Origin: JAVVHH01 sp963848035
GTDB taxonomy: Bacteria > Pseudomonadota > Alphaproteobacteria > Acetobacterales > Acetobacteraceae
Direction of reading: 5' to 3'
Length of the DNA: 64,000 nt
NCBI GenBank assembly: GCA_963848035.1
Contig: CAWKCD010000001.1
Location: 4,216,001-4,280,000 of the forward strand
Part shown: in pieces, positions 56,016 to 64,000 of the stretch
Position numbering within the stretch: the first letter of the stretch is position 1
Layout: the number at the start of each line of letters is the position of its first letter
Made by a program: the position numbers and the translations under genes
Notes under the pieces: generated by a model
Databases searched by the model: none
The model's input: only the letters and a program-made list of their open reading frames with translations
Told to the model about the DNA's origin: nothing

Positions 56016-57539
56016 ATGGTCCTTCACATCACCGTCCCGAAACAGTCCCACACCGATTTCACGCCACGGATCACCGTGATCGGCGTCGGTGGCGGCGGCA
56101 CCAACGCCGTCGACAACATGATCGCGCTCAACCTCCAGGGCGTCGATTTCGTCGTGGCGAACACGGACGCGCAGCAATTGATGCACAGCCGGGCCGACCG
56201 GCGCATCCAGCTCGGGCCGCATCTGACCCAGGGCCTCGGCGCCGGCGCCAAGCCCGAGATCGGCCGCGCCGCCGCCGAAGAGGCCGCCGACGAGCTCATG
56301 GCCTGCCTCGACGGCACCCACATGGTCTTCATCACCGCCGGCATGGGCGGCGGCACCGGCACCGGCGCGGCCCCCGTCATCGCCCGTATGGCGCGCGAGA
56401 AGGGCGTGCTGACCGTCGGCGTCGTGACCAAGCCCTTCACCTTCGAAGGCTCGCGCCGCACCAAGTCCGCCGACGCCGGGATCATCGAGCTGCAGCAATA
56501 CGTCGACACGCTGATCGTGATCCCGAACCAGAACCTGTTCCGTATCGCCAATGAGCGGACCGGCTGGAAAGAGGCCTTCACCATGGCCGACAACGTCCTC
56601 TACATGGGCGTCCGCGGCGTCACCGACCTCATGATGGCGCCCGGCCTGGTCAACCTCGACTTCGCCGACATCCGCACCGTCATGGCCGAGATGGGCAAGG
56701 CGATGATGGGCACCGGCGAAGCCGAAGGCGAAGACCGCGCCGTCCGCGCCGCCGAAGCCGCCATCAGCAACCCGCTGCTCGAGGACACCTCGATGGCCGG
56801 CGCCCGCGGCCTGCTCATCAACATCACCGGCGGCGACGACATGACGCTGCACGAAGTCAGCCAAGCCGCCGACCGCATCCGCAACGAGGTCGCCGACGAC
56901 GCCAACATCATCTTCGGCTCGGCGATCGACGAGAACCTCAGCGGCAAGATCCGCGTCTCCGTCGTCGCCACCGGCATCGACATGGTCGCCGAAGCCCGGC
57001 GCCCGCAACTCGTCGCGGTCGGCAACGGCGGCATGGTCGAAGCGGTCTCCACTGGCTTCATCGCCCCGCAGAACACCGTCTCGTTCACCCCCGAGGCCCG
57101 CTCGCCGTCGCAGCCGGTCCTCATTCCCCGCGCCCCGGTCGCCGAGCTGGCCTCGTCTCCCGTGCAGGAGGCGGCGCCCATCCCCATGGCGCCCCGGGTC
57201 AACCCGTTCCGTCCGCTCGCAGCGCCTCGCCCGGCCACCGCAGCACCGGTGCCCGAGCCGGCTCCGGTCGCCGCCGCGCCCGCGCCGATGCCGTCCGCGC
57301 CGGTGCCCTCGCCCGTTCCCGCCCCCGCCGCTTCCTTCCCGACTCCGATCCCGACCGGGCGCAGCATCTTCAACATGATGACCCGCTCGATCCGTCGCGC
57401 GGCAGGCCCGGAAACGACCGAGCCGCAGCGTGCTGAGCCCAGCTTCCTGCCGGATTCGGCCCCGTCCACTTCGCAGACGCAGCACAACGGGGACGAGACG
57501 CTGGAGATCCCGGCCTTCCTACGCCGTCAGAGCAGCTAA
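56016..57539 (+). CDS. ftsZ: Cell division protein FtsZ
   Basis: Tubulin-like GTPase forming the Z ring. The ATG at 56016 (MVLHITVPKQSHTDFTPR) has AAAGGGA about 9 bases upstream; an earlier in-frame ATG at 55974 lacks one. In the 507-residue protein, GVGGGGTNAVDNM and GGGTGTGAAPVIA (near residue 110) bind GTP and NPLLEDTSMAGARGLLINITGG carries the T7-loop region just before it. A Pro/Ala-rich linker of about 150 residues ends in LEIPAFLRRQ, the conserved tail that binds FtsA. Confidence 0.97.
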   Translation: MVLHITVPKQSHTDFTPRITVIGVGGGGTNAVDNMIALNLQGVDFVVANTDAQQLMHSRADRRIQLGPHLTQGLGAGAKPEIGRAAAEEAADELMACLDGTHMVFITAGMGGGTGTGAAPVIARMAREKGVLTVGVVTKPFTFEGSRRTKSADAGIIELQQYVDTLIVIPNQNLFRIANERTGWKEAFTMADNVLYMGVRGVTDLMMAPGLVNLDFADIRTVMAEMGKAMMGTGEAEGEDRAVRAAEAAISNPLLEDTSMAGARGLLINITGGDDMTLHEVSQAADRIRNEVADDANIIFGSAIDENLSGKIRVSVVATGIDMVAEARRPQLVAVGNGGMVEAVSTGFIAPQNTVSFTPEARSPSQPVLIPRAPVAELASSPVQEAAPIPMAPRVNPFRPLAAPRPATAAPVPEPAPVAAAPAPMPSAPVPSPVPAPAASFPTPIPTGRSIFNMMTRSIRRAAGPETTEPQRAEPSFLPDSAPSTSQTQHNGDETLEIPAFLRRQSS

Positions 57540-57597
57540 ATTCCCCGGCGTTTTCAACACGTTATGCCGTAATATTCAGAAACATAGTTTGTATTTG

Positions 57598-57647
57598 GCG
57601 CCCCGCTTCTCTCACGTATGAGGGATCGGGGCGCAACCGTTTTGCGC
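57598..57647 (+). promoter_or_regulatory. Two mutually exclusive hairpins in the lpxC leader
   Basis: GCGCCCCG (57598-57605) pairs with CGGGGCGC (57627-57634), with an inner CTCA/TGAG stem around CGTA (57611-57621). GCGCAA (57631-57636) can instead pair with TTGCGC (57642-57647). The two share GCGC at 57631-57634, so only one can form at a time. The upstream part of this 149-bp gap (57540-57597) is AT-rich (TAATAT, GTATTT) and may hold the lpxC promoter. Confidence 0.45.
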
Positions 57648-57688
57648 ACCGCGAACTTAACTGCCGAAGAATTGGCGCGGAGAACGGA

Positions 57689-58633
57689 ATGGACGGTTAC
57701 CTCCCGATGGCGACGAGCCCGGGCGCGGTCTCGACCCCGCTCTCGCGGCAACAGACCATCGCGAACGCTATCTGCTGCTCGGGCATCGGCCTCCACACCG
57801 GCCGCAAGGTCAATGTCGGCCTGCACCCCGCCGCCGAAGGCACCGGCATCGTCTTCCGCCGCACCGACCTGGACGTCGCCATCGACATTCCCGCCGCGTT
57901 CGACCGTGTCGTCGACACCCGCCTCTGCACCGTCCTGGCCGCCCCCGGCCGCCCCGATGTCTCGGTCGGCACCGTCGAACACCTCATGGCCGCCCTGTCC
58001 GCCGCCGGAATCGGCAACATCGTCATCGAGGTCGACGCGCCCGAGCTTCCCGTGCTGGACGGCTCCGCCGAACCCTGGCTCTTCCTACTGGACTGCGCCG
58101 GCGCCGCCACGCTCGACGCCACCCGCGTCGAGATCGAGATCCTGCGCCCCGTCCGGGTCGAGGACGGCGAGGCCTTCGCCGAACTGCGCCCGGGCAGCGC
58201 CGGCTGTCTCGAACTGAGCGTCGCCATCGACTTCGACGCGCCGGCCATCGGCCGCCAGAGCCTCTCCCTCTCCCTTTGCGGCGACGCCTTCCGCGAAGTC
58301 GCCCGCGCCCGCACCTTCACCCAGGCGCACGAGATCGCCGGCCTACGCGCCGCCGGGCTCGCTCAGGGCGGAACGCTCGACAACGCCATCGTCGTCGACG
58401 GCGACTCGGTCCTGAACCCCGCCGGCCTGCGCATGCGCGACGAGTTCGTCCGCCACAAGCTGCTCGACGCGGTCGGCGACCTCGCCCTCGCCGGCGTCCT
58501 GCGCGGCCGCTTCATCGGCTACCGTTCCGGCCACGCCCTCAACAACCGCGTCCTGCACGCGCTGTTCGCCGACGCCGCCAACTGGCGCGCCGTCCGCACC
58601 GACGGGCTCGACTGGCTCTCGCAGGCGGCGTGA
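57689..58633 (+). CDS. lpxC: UDP-3-O-acyl-N-acetylglucosamine deacetylase LpxC
   Basis: Zinc enzyme committing the cell to lipid A synthesis. The 314-residue protein shows SGIGLHTGRKVNVGL, TVEHLMAALSAAGI (zinc His), DGSAEPW, LDNAIVVDGDSVLNP, and HKLLDAVGDLALAG (second zinc His and Asp). GGAG lies about 8 bases before ATG 57689; ATG 57707 is an alternative. It lies downstream of ftsZ, the classic position. Confidence 0.96.
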   Translation: MDGYLPMATSPGAVSTPLSRQQTIANAICCSGIGLHTGRKVNVGLHPAAEGTGIVFRRTDLDVAIDIPAAFDRVVDTRLCTVLAAPGRPDVSVGTVEHLMAALSAAGIGNIVIEVDAPELPVLDGSAEPWLFLLDCAGAATLDATRVEIEILRPVRVEDGEAFAELRPGSAGCLELSVAIDFDAPAIGRQSLSLSLCGDAFREVARARTFTQAHEIAGLRAAGLAQGGTLDNAIVVDGDSVLNPAGLRMRDEFVRHKLLDAVGDLALAGVLRGRFIGYRSGHALNNRVLHALFADAANWRAVRTDGLDWLSQAA

Positions 58634-58680
58634 TCCGCAACTGCTTTGAGCTTCGGACCGGCGTGGTATAAGCCGCCATC

Positions 58681-59547
58681 ATGACCCGCCTCCACCGCTT
58701 CGCCGTCGTCCTCCTGGCGCTTTTCGCGCTGCAAGGCTGTGAGACGCTCAAGTCGATCTCGCCGTGGTCCGGCAAGGGAAGCGACCTCGAGACGAAGGTC
58801 GACCTGAGCCAGATCCCGCCCGAACAGCTCTATAACAACGGCGTCGATGCGCTGAACGCCAAGCGCTACAACACCGCCGTCCGCCAGTTCGACGCGATCG
58901 AGCAGAACTATCCATACTCCTCCTGGGCAGTGAATGCGCAGCTGATGCACGGCTATGCCGAGTATCTGCAGAACCATTACACCGAAGCCGTCGGCGCGCT
59001 CGACCGCTACATCTCGCTGCATCCGGGCAATCAGAACATCGCCTACGCCTACTACTTGCGCGCCCTCTGCTATTACGAGCAGATCGCCGACATCCAGCGC
59101 GACCAGAAGGGCACCCAGGTCGCCATGAACGCCCTGCAGGACGTCGTCAACCGCTTCCCCGACAGCGCCTACGCTCGCGATTCGCGCCTCAAGATCGACC
59201 TCTGCCGCGACCACCTCGCCGGCAAGGAGATGGAGATCGGCCGCTATTACGAGAAGCAGAAGCTCTACACCGCCGCCATCAACCGTTTCCAACGCGTGGT
59301 CGACGACTTCCAGACCACCAACCACGTGCCCGAGGCGCTCCACCGCCTGACCGAGATCTACCTGATGCTCGGTCTGACCGATCAGGCGCGGAAGACCGCC
59401 GCCGTGCTCGGCCACAACTATCCCGGCAGCCGCTGGTACGAAGACAGCTATGACAACCTCGTCGCCGAGGGGATCGCCCAGCCGGTCGACAAGCAGACCG
59501 CGTCCACCGGCGGCTTCTTCTCGCGCACCCTGGGCAGCCTCTTCTAG
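58681..59547 (+). CDS. bamD: Outer membrane assembly lipoprotein BamD
   Basis: Essential lipoprotein of the BAM complex that folds outer-membrane barrels. The 288-residue precursor has a lipobox LQGC (Cys20) after a short signal peptide, then five TPR-like repeats (PEQLYNNGVDALNAKRYNTA, FDAIEQNYPYSSWAVNAQL, YTEAVGALDRYISLHPGN). It lies 47 bp after lpxC. Confidence 0.96.
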   Translation: MTRLHRFAVVLLALFALQGCETLKSISPWSGKGSDLETKVDLSQIPPEQLYNNGVDALNAKRYNTAVRQFDAIEQNYPYSSWAVNAQLMHGYAEYLQNHYTEAVGALDRYISLHPGNQNIAYAYYLRALCYYEQIADIQRDQKGTQVAMNALQDVVNRFPDSAYARDSRLKIDLCRDHLAGKEMEIGRYYEKQKLYTAAINRFQRVVDDFQTTNHVPEALHRLTEIYLMLGLTDQARKTAAVLGHNYPGSRWYEDSYDNLVAEGIAQPVDKQTASTGGFFSRTLGSLF

Positions 59548-59565
59548 CTCCAAGGCCAGCAGGCC

Positions 59566-61242
59566 GTGCTGACCGCGCTCTCGATCCGCGAAATCGTGCT
59601 GATCGAGCGGCTCGACCTCGAATTCGCCGCCGGGCTGACCGTCCTCACCGGCGAGACCGGCGCGGGCAAATCCATCCTGCTCGACAGCCTTGGCCTCGCC
59701 CTCGGCGCCCGCGCCGACTCCGGCCTGGTCCGATCCGGCGCAGAGCAGGCGAGCGTGACCGCCTGTTTCGCGCCGCCGCCGGGTCATCCCGTGCTCGACG
59801 TGCTGGCCGAACAGGGCGTCTCGCTCGACGAGGACGAGATCGTCGTCCGCCGCATCGTCTCCCGCGACGGCCGCTCGCGCGCCACCATCAACGACCAGCC
59901 GGTCAGCGTCGCGCTGCTCCGCCGCGCCGGCAGCCTGCTCGTCGAAGTGCAGGGCCAAGGCGACCAGCTCGGCCTCGCCGACCCGGCCGTCCACACCATC
60001 CTGCTCGACGCCTTCGCCGTCCCCCGCGACCTCCGTCGCAATGTCGCCGGGGCCTGGCGGACCTGGCGCGAGACCGAAACCGCCCTCGAAACTGCCCGAA
60101 CTGCCCTCGCCGATGCGCAGCGCGAGGAGGATTGGCTCCGCCACGCCGTCGCCGAACTCTCGGACCTCGCCCCCCAGCCCGGCGAGGAAGACAGCCTTGC
60201 CGCCGAACGTCAGCGCCTCCAATCCCACGAGCGCCGCGCCGAAGCGATCGGCCACGCCATCTCGGAGATCACCCCCAGCGACCGCCGCAACGCTGGCCCG
60301 GCCGCGACCCTCCGCGCCGCCTCCCGCGCCTTGCAACGGCTAGGCGACGATCCCGCCGCCCGACCCGCCCTCGCCGCCCTCGACCGTGCCGAAGAGGCGC
60401 TGGCCGAAGCCGAGACGCTGCTGAGCCGACTCGCCAACGAGGCCGACGCCGACCCGCGCCAGCTCGAACAGGCCGAGGAGCGCCTGTTCGCCCTGCGCGC
60501 GGCCGCCCGCAAGCACGGCGTCCCCGTCACCAACCTGCCCGACCTGCTCGACAGCCTCCGGACCCGCCTGGCCGCGCTCGACACCGGAACCGCCGAGATC
60601 GCCGCCCTCGAGGCCCGCGCCGCCACCGAGCGCGGCAACTACATCGCGTCGGCCGCCGCCCTCACCGAGGCCCGCCGCGCCGCCGCTGCCCGTCTGCAAT
60701 CCGAAGTCACCGCCGAACTGCCGCCGCTCCGCCTGGAAAAGGCCCGCTTCTTCGTCGATCTGCGGGTGCTCGAAGAGTTCCGCTGGGGCGCCAACGGCGC
60801 CGACCGCGCCAGCTTCCTCATCAGCACCAACCCCGGCCAAACCCCCGGCGCGCTCGACCGCATCGCCTCGGGCGGCGAACTCTCGCGCCTGATGCTGGCG
60901 CTCAAAGTCGTCCTGGTTGCCGGCGGCTCGGTCCCGACGCTGGTGTTCGACGAGGTCGACAGCGGCGTCGGCGGCGCCACGGCGGCCGCCGTCGGCGACC
61001 GCCTCGCCCGCGTGGCCGACCAAGTCCAAGTCCTGGTCGTCACCCATAGCCCGCAAGTCGCGGCCCGCGGCGCGGCGCATCTGCGCGTCGCCAAGGCCGA
61101 AGCCGGCGGGCGCACCTCCACCTCCGTGCTTCGGCTCGACCCCGGCGCAAGGCGTGAGGAGATCGCCCGCATGCTCGCCGGCGAGACCATCACCGAAGCC
61201 GCCCGCGCCGCCGCCGATAGCCTGCTCGGCACCGCGGCGTGA
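59566..61242 (+). CDS. recN: DNA repair protein RecN
   Basis: SMC-like ATPase for double-strand-break repair. The 558-residue protein starts at GTG 59566 (MLTALSIREIVLIERLDLEF). It has Walker A LTGETGAGKSILLDSLGLAL, central coiled-coil arms rich in Ala/Arg/Glu, the ABC signature IASGGELSRLMLALKVVL and Walker B LVFDEVDSGVGGATAAAVG. Its stop overlaps the next gene's GTG by 4 bp. Confidence 0.97.
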   Translation: MLTALSIREIVLIERLDLEFAAGLTVLTGETGAGKSILLDSLGLALGARADSGLVRSGAEQASVTACFAPPPGHPVLDVLAEQGVSLDEDEIVVRRIVSRDGRSRATINDQPVSVALLRRAGSLLVEVQGQGDQLGLADPAVHTILLDAFAVPRDLRRNVAGAWRTWRETETALETARTALADAQREEDWLRHAVAELSDLAPQPGEEDSLAAERQRLQSHERRAEAIGHAISEITPSDRRNAGPAATLRAASRALQRLGDDPAARPALAALDRAEEALAEAETLLSRLANEADADPRQLEQAEERLFALRAAARKHGVPVTNLPDLLDSLRTRLAALDTGTAEIAALEARAATERGNYIASAAALTEARRAAAARLQSEVTAELPPLRLEKARFFVDLRVLEEFRWGANGADRASFLISTNPGQTPGALDRIASGGELSRLMLALKVVLVAGGSVPTLVFDEVDSGVGGATAAAVGDRLARVADQVQVLVVTHSPQVAARGAAHLRVAKAEAGGRTSTSVLRLDPGARREEIARMLAGETITEAARAAADSLLGTAA

Positions 61243-62081
61243 CGATCCACGTGATCGGCGCCAGCGGCCGCTCCGGCGCCGCCCTCTGCCGCTCGTTGTC
61301 GAACGATCGCATCCCCTATGTCCCCGTCGTCCGCAATGCCGAACGCTGGACGGCGACCGGCCTCCCCGGCACGCCGGAAATCGCCGACCTCGAAGGCGCC
61401 AGACTGTCAGAAGCGCTGCGCGACGCCGCGAAGATCGTCTCCTGCGCCCACGCCCGCCACATCCCCGCGATCCTCGCCGCCGCACCCGCCGGCGCCGGGT
61501 TGGTGTTCCTCGGCAGCACCCGGAAATTCACCCGCTGGCCCGACGCCCACGGCAACGGCGTCCTGGAAGGCGAACGCGCGCTCCTCGCCTCCGGCCGTCC
61601 GGGCTTGATCCTCCACCCGACGATGATTTACGGCGCCGAAGGCGAGGACAACGTCCAGCGCCTCGCCGCCCTGCTCCGCCGCCTTCCAATCGTGCCCCTC
61701 CCCGCCGGCGGCCGCGCCCTCGTCCAGCCCATCCACCAATCCGACGTCACCCGCTCCATCCGCGCCGCGCTCGACGCCATCCCCACTGCGCCGGAAGCCA
61801 TCGTCATCGCCGGCCCTGCGCCGCTCGCCTATGCCGATTTCGTCCGCGCCGTCGCGCGCGCCGCCGGGCTGCCGCCGCCCCGCATCGTCGCCGTTCCCTC
61901 GAGCCTGCTTCTCGCGCTGTCGCCGCTCACCCGCCTCCCCGGACTCCCCCGAGTCCAACGGGACGAGGTCCGCCGGCTGCTGGAAGACAAATCCTTCTCC
62001 GTCGAGGCCATGCAGTCTACGCTACGCGTTTACCCCCTGCCGCTCGAAACTGGCCTCGCCCTTACCTTCGGATCCCCCTGA
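61239..62081 (+). CDS. NAD(P)-binding Rossmann protein, atypical SDR/NmrA-like
   Basis: The 280-residue protein opens with IHVIGASGRSGAALCRSL, a Gly-rich dinucleotide-binding loop, and contains LILHPTMIYGAEGEDNVQRL with a YG motif as in extended SDRs, though a full YxxxK catalytic pair is not obvious. VQPIHQSDVTRSI matches the C-terminal region of epimerase-like proteins. It may reduce or bind a nucleotide sugar or quinone; substrate unknown. Starts at GTG 61239, coupled to recN. Confidence 0.78.
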   Translation: MTIHVIGASGRSGAALCRSLSNDRIPYVPVVRNAERWTATGLPGTPEIADLEGARLSEALRDAAKIVSCAHARHIPAILAAAPAGAGLVFLGSTRKFTRWPDAHGNGVLEGERALLASGRPGLILHPTMIYGAEGEDNVQRLAALLRRLPIVPLPAGGRALVQPIHQSDVTRSIRAALDAIPTAPEAIVIAGPAPLAYADFVRAVARAAGLPPPRIVAVPSSLLLALSPLTRLPGLPRVQRDEVRRLLEDKSFSVEAMQSTLRVYPLPLETGLALTFGSP

Positions 62082-63254
62082 ATGCCCGTCATCAACCGGA
62101 TCGCCGACTTCCATGCCGACATGACGGCCTGGCGTCGCGACTTTCATCAACATCCCGAACTCGGCCTCCAGGAGCACCGCACCAGCGCCCGCGTGGCCGC
62201 GCTGCTGCGCGAGTTCGGCGTCGACGAGGTCCATACCGGCATCGCCCAGACCGGGATCGTCGGTGTGATCCGCGGCCAGACCGGCGGCGACGCGATCGGC
62301 ATGCGCGCCGACATGGACGCGCTGCCCATCATGGAGGACACCGGCAAGGACTACGCCAGCCGCAACCCCGGCGTGATGCACGCCTGCGGCCACGACGGCC
62401 ACACGACTATGCTGCTCGGCGCGGCCCGCTACCTGGCCGAGACCCGCAACTTCGGCGGCACCGTCTATGTCATCTTCCAGCCCGCCGAGGAGAATGCCGG
62501 CGGCGGCCGCATCATGGTCGAGGAGGGCCTGTTCGACCGCTTCCCCATGAAGCAGGTTTACGGCATGCACAATTGGCCGCTCGACCCGGCCGGCACCTTC
62601 CGCTGGCGCGACGGCCCGGTCATGGCCGCCGTCGCCAACCTCGACCTTACCATCACCGGCAAGGGCGCCCACGGCGCCCAGCCGCATCTCGGCACTGACC
62701 CGATCGTGGTCGCCGCCGCCATCATCCAATCCTTCCAGAGCATCGTCGCCCGCACCATCCACCCCATCCTGGGCGGCGTGGTCACCATCGGCAGCATCCA
62801 GGGCGGCCATACCCACAACGTCATCCCCGAGACCGTCCGCATGCTGGGCACCGCGCGCTGGTTCGAGCCCGCGGTCGGCGACACGCTCGAGCGCGGCGTC
62901 CTGCGCCTGGCGCGCAGCATCGCCGAAGGCTACGGCGCCACCTGCGACGCCCGCTTCGAGCGGCTCTACCCCGCCACCGTCAACGACCCGGCCGCTATGA
63001 CCCTCGCCCGCCGCGCCGCCGTCGCCGTCGCCGGAGAGGCCCGCGTCCAGCACATGGACATGCCGACCATGGCCGGCGAGGATTTCAGCTTCATGCTCAA
63101 CGCCAAGCAGGGCGCCTACATCATGCTCGGTGCCGGCCGCGGCCCGGACGACGCCGGCGTCCACCACCCCCAATACGACTTCAACGACGACATCCTGCCC
63201 ACCGGCGCCAGCTACTGGGCCACGCTCGCCGAGCAATTGCTGCCCCGGCAGTGA
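62082..63254 (+). CDS. M20 family amidohydrolase (hippurate hydrolase/aminoacylase-like)
   Basis: The 390-residue metallopeptidase-fold enzyme has RRDFHQHPELGLQEHRT, MRADMDALPI (metal-binding), HACGHDGHTTMLLGAARYL, FQPAEENAGGGRIMVEEG and MAGEDFSFML, the pattern of bacterial hippurate hydrolase/IAA-amino-acid hydrolase relatives. It probably cleaves N-acyl amino acids; the precise substrate is unknown. It begins directly after the preceding stop and overlaps the GNAT gene. Confidence 0.92.
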   Translation: MPVINRIADFHADMTAWRRDFHQHPELGLQEHRTSARVAALLREFGVDEVHTGIAQTGIVGVIRGQTGGDAIGMRADMDALPIMEDTGKDYASRNPGVMHACGHDGHTTMLLGAARYLAETRNFGGTVYVIFQPAEENAGGGRIMVEEGLFDRFPMKQVYGMHNWPLDPAGTFRWRDGPVMAAVANLDLTITGKGAHGAQPHLGTDPIVVAAAIIQSFQSIVARTIHPILGGVVTIGSIQGGHTHNVIPETVRMLGTARWFEPAVGDTLERGVLRLARSIAEGYGATCDARFERLYPATVNDPAAMTLARRAAVAVAGEARVQHMDMPTMAGEDFSFMLNAKQGAYIMLGAGRGPDDAGVHHPQYDFNDDILPTGASYWATLAEQLLPRQ

Positions 63255-63694
63255 CTGACTGGACGATCCGGCTCGAGCCCACCCCGTCGCCCGAGATCCG
63301 CGAGCAGATCCTCGCGCCGCTCATCCGGCACAACGAGGCGGCGGCAGGCCCCGGCCGATGGCGGCAATGCGCCATCACCGTCCGTGACGAGAACGACGCG
63401 ATCGTGGGCGGGCTGCAGGCCCGGATCGGCTACGGCTTCATGTTCGTCGAACTCCTCGCGCTCGGCCCGGCCAAGGGGCAAGGGATCGGCCGCCGGGTCA
63501 TGGAGTTGGCCGAGGCCGAAGCCCGCGCGGCCGGGCTGGACGGGATCTGGCTCGACACCTGGACCTTCCAGGCGCCGAGCTTCTACGAGAAGCTCGGTTT
63601 CGTGGAATGCGGCCGGATTCCCGACTATCCGCCGGGCCACTCACGCATCTTCTATGTCAAGCGCCTGACCGGACCGCACGCTCCGTCTAGCTAA
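63251..63694 (+). CDS. GNAT family N-acetyltransferase
   Basis: The 147-residue protein has the acetyl-CoA-binding motif LALGPAKGQGIGRRVMELAE (R/Q-x-x-G-x-G/A type) and the C-terminal QAPSFYEKLGFVECGRIPDY, typical of GNAT enzymes. Acceptor unknown. It starts at GTG 63251, overlapping the amidohydrolase stop by 4 bp, so it ends the recN-led group. Confidence 0.9.
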   Translation: MTDWTIRLEPTPSPEIREQILAPLIRHNEAAAGPGRWRQCAITVRDENDAIVGGLQARIGYGFMFVELLALGPAKGQGIGRRVMELAEAEARAAGLDGIWLDTWTFQAPSFYEKLGFVECGRIPDYPPGHSRIFYVKRLTGPHAPSS

Positions 63695-63731
63695 TTGACT
63701 GCACGTAGGGTATCGAACCCGCAGCGGTCAA
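63695..63731 (+). terminator. Hairpin after the GNAT gene, possible terminator
   Basis: TTGAC (63695) pairs with GTCAA (63727) and the inner GGGT/ACCC (63708-63711 with 63717-63720) forms a second stem around ATCGA. There is no T-tract, so termination is doubtful. The following 155 bp to 63886 show no gene. Confidence 0.25.
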
Positions 63732-63886
63732 TCTGCGTTGGCCAAAAGCTCCGTTGCCGTTCCATTGGTCGCCACCCCCCGAAGTGACGCGGGCGGTGCG
63801 CACGATGCCGCGGCTTCAACGTTTCTCCCGGGCGCTGCTGCCGATCGAGGCGGCGGCGCGCGGGAAATCTCAGGAAAGACACGACG

Positions 63887-64000
63887 ATGGTAAAGCGCCG
63901 CAAAGAGGAAGAGATCGTCGGAGTGCTGGAATTCGAGGGCAAGACCAGCGAAGACCCCGAAGTGCTGAGCTGGATGGCCGACCACAAGGCCTCCAACGGC
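63887..64000 (+). CDS. Hypothetical protein, 3' end outside the window
   Basis: ATG 63887 is preceded by AGGAAAG at about 10 bases and opens a frame that stays open to the last base. The 38 visible residues are charged (MVKRRKEEEIVGVLEFEGKT, then SEDPEVLSWMADHKASNG). No family is recognised from this fragment. Confidence 0.5.
   Translation, partial: MVKRRKEEEIVGVLEFEGKTSEDPEVLSWMADHKASNG

Noticed and set aside
63700..63730. tRNA-like T-arm on the minus strand (GGGTTCGATACCC)
   Set aside because: Only three of five stem pairs form, and no acceptor, D-arm or anticodon arm can be built around it.

Overview
The window is a high-GC, gene-dense stretch of an alphaproteobacterial chromosome. Three things point there: a circularly permuted two-piece tmRNA, the alphaproteobacterial form of SspB, and a complete dcw cluster (mraZ to ftsZ) followed by lpxC, bamD and recN. 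Gene content is compatible with Rhodospirillales/Acetobacteraceae-like bacteria, but no 16S or other decisive marker is present, so that placement is only inference.

Layout. 0-5.9 kb: the 3' part of truA on the + strand, converging on a minus-strand group (small membrane protein, dapE, dapD; lysine/meso-DAP synthesis); then, divergently, a PAS-GGDEF diguanylate cyclase coupled to a DUF2336 gene. 5.9-20.6 kb: mostly minus-strand metabolic and quality-control genes (trehalose/glycogen-type amylo-alpha-1,6-glucosidase, msrB, an orphan TRAP binding protein, a GFA-family protein, a CocE/NonD hydrolase, an ATP-dependent DNA ligase with its partner exonuclease, DegP/HtrA, HflC-HflK), with divergent Mrp/ApbC. 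20-22.5 kb: GST, ribokinase, ThyX. 22.6-23.5 kb: tmRNA followed by sspB, the adaptor that recognises the tmRNA tag. 23.5-31.1 kb: one long chain of overlapping + genes: class I fumarase, a VOC protein, a queuosine salvage set (VUT/YhhQ transporter, queA, tgt, queF, queG) and class II fumarase. 31.1-32.7 kb: small genes of unknown function. 32.7-34.1 kb: an IS110-family insertion whose 230-bp left end has the fold expected of a bridge RNA. 34.2-37.9 kb: AsmA-like and DjlA-like genes. 38.0-38.4 kb: RNase P RNA. 38.6-57.5 kb: the dcw cluster, almost every junction a 4-bp start/stop overlap. 57.7-64 kb: lpxC, bamD, recN, an NAD(P)-binding protein, an M20 amidohydrolase, a GNAT acetyltransferase and a gene cut by the window end.

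How the genes work together. DapD and DapE make meso-DAP, the amino acid that MurE adds in the dcw cluster. MurC-F, MraY, MurG, Ddl and MurB build lipid II; FtsW/FtsI polymerise it at the septum under FtsA/FtsZ/FtsQ/FtsL. LpxC and BamD extend this to the outer membrane. tmRNA, SspB, HflKC, DegP and MsrB form a protein quality-control theme.

A striking feature is the number of single-base frameshifts between about 5 and 26.5 kb (DUF2336, GFA, CocE, ligase, degP, hflK, and four in queA), against none found from 27 to 64 kb. Nine of the ten look like one-base insertions. This fits locally poor sequence better than gene decay, but queA deserves a separate check.
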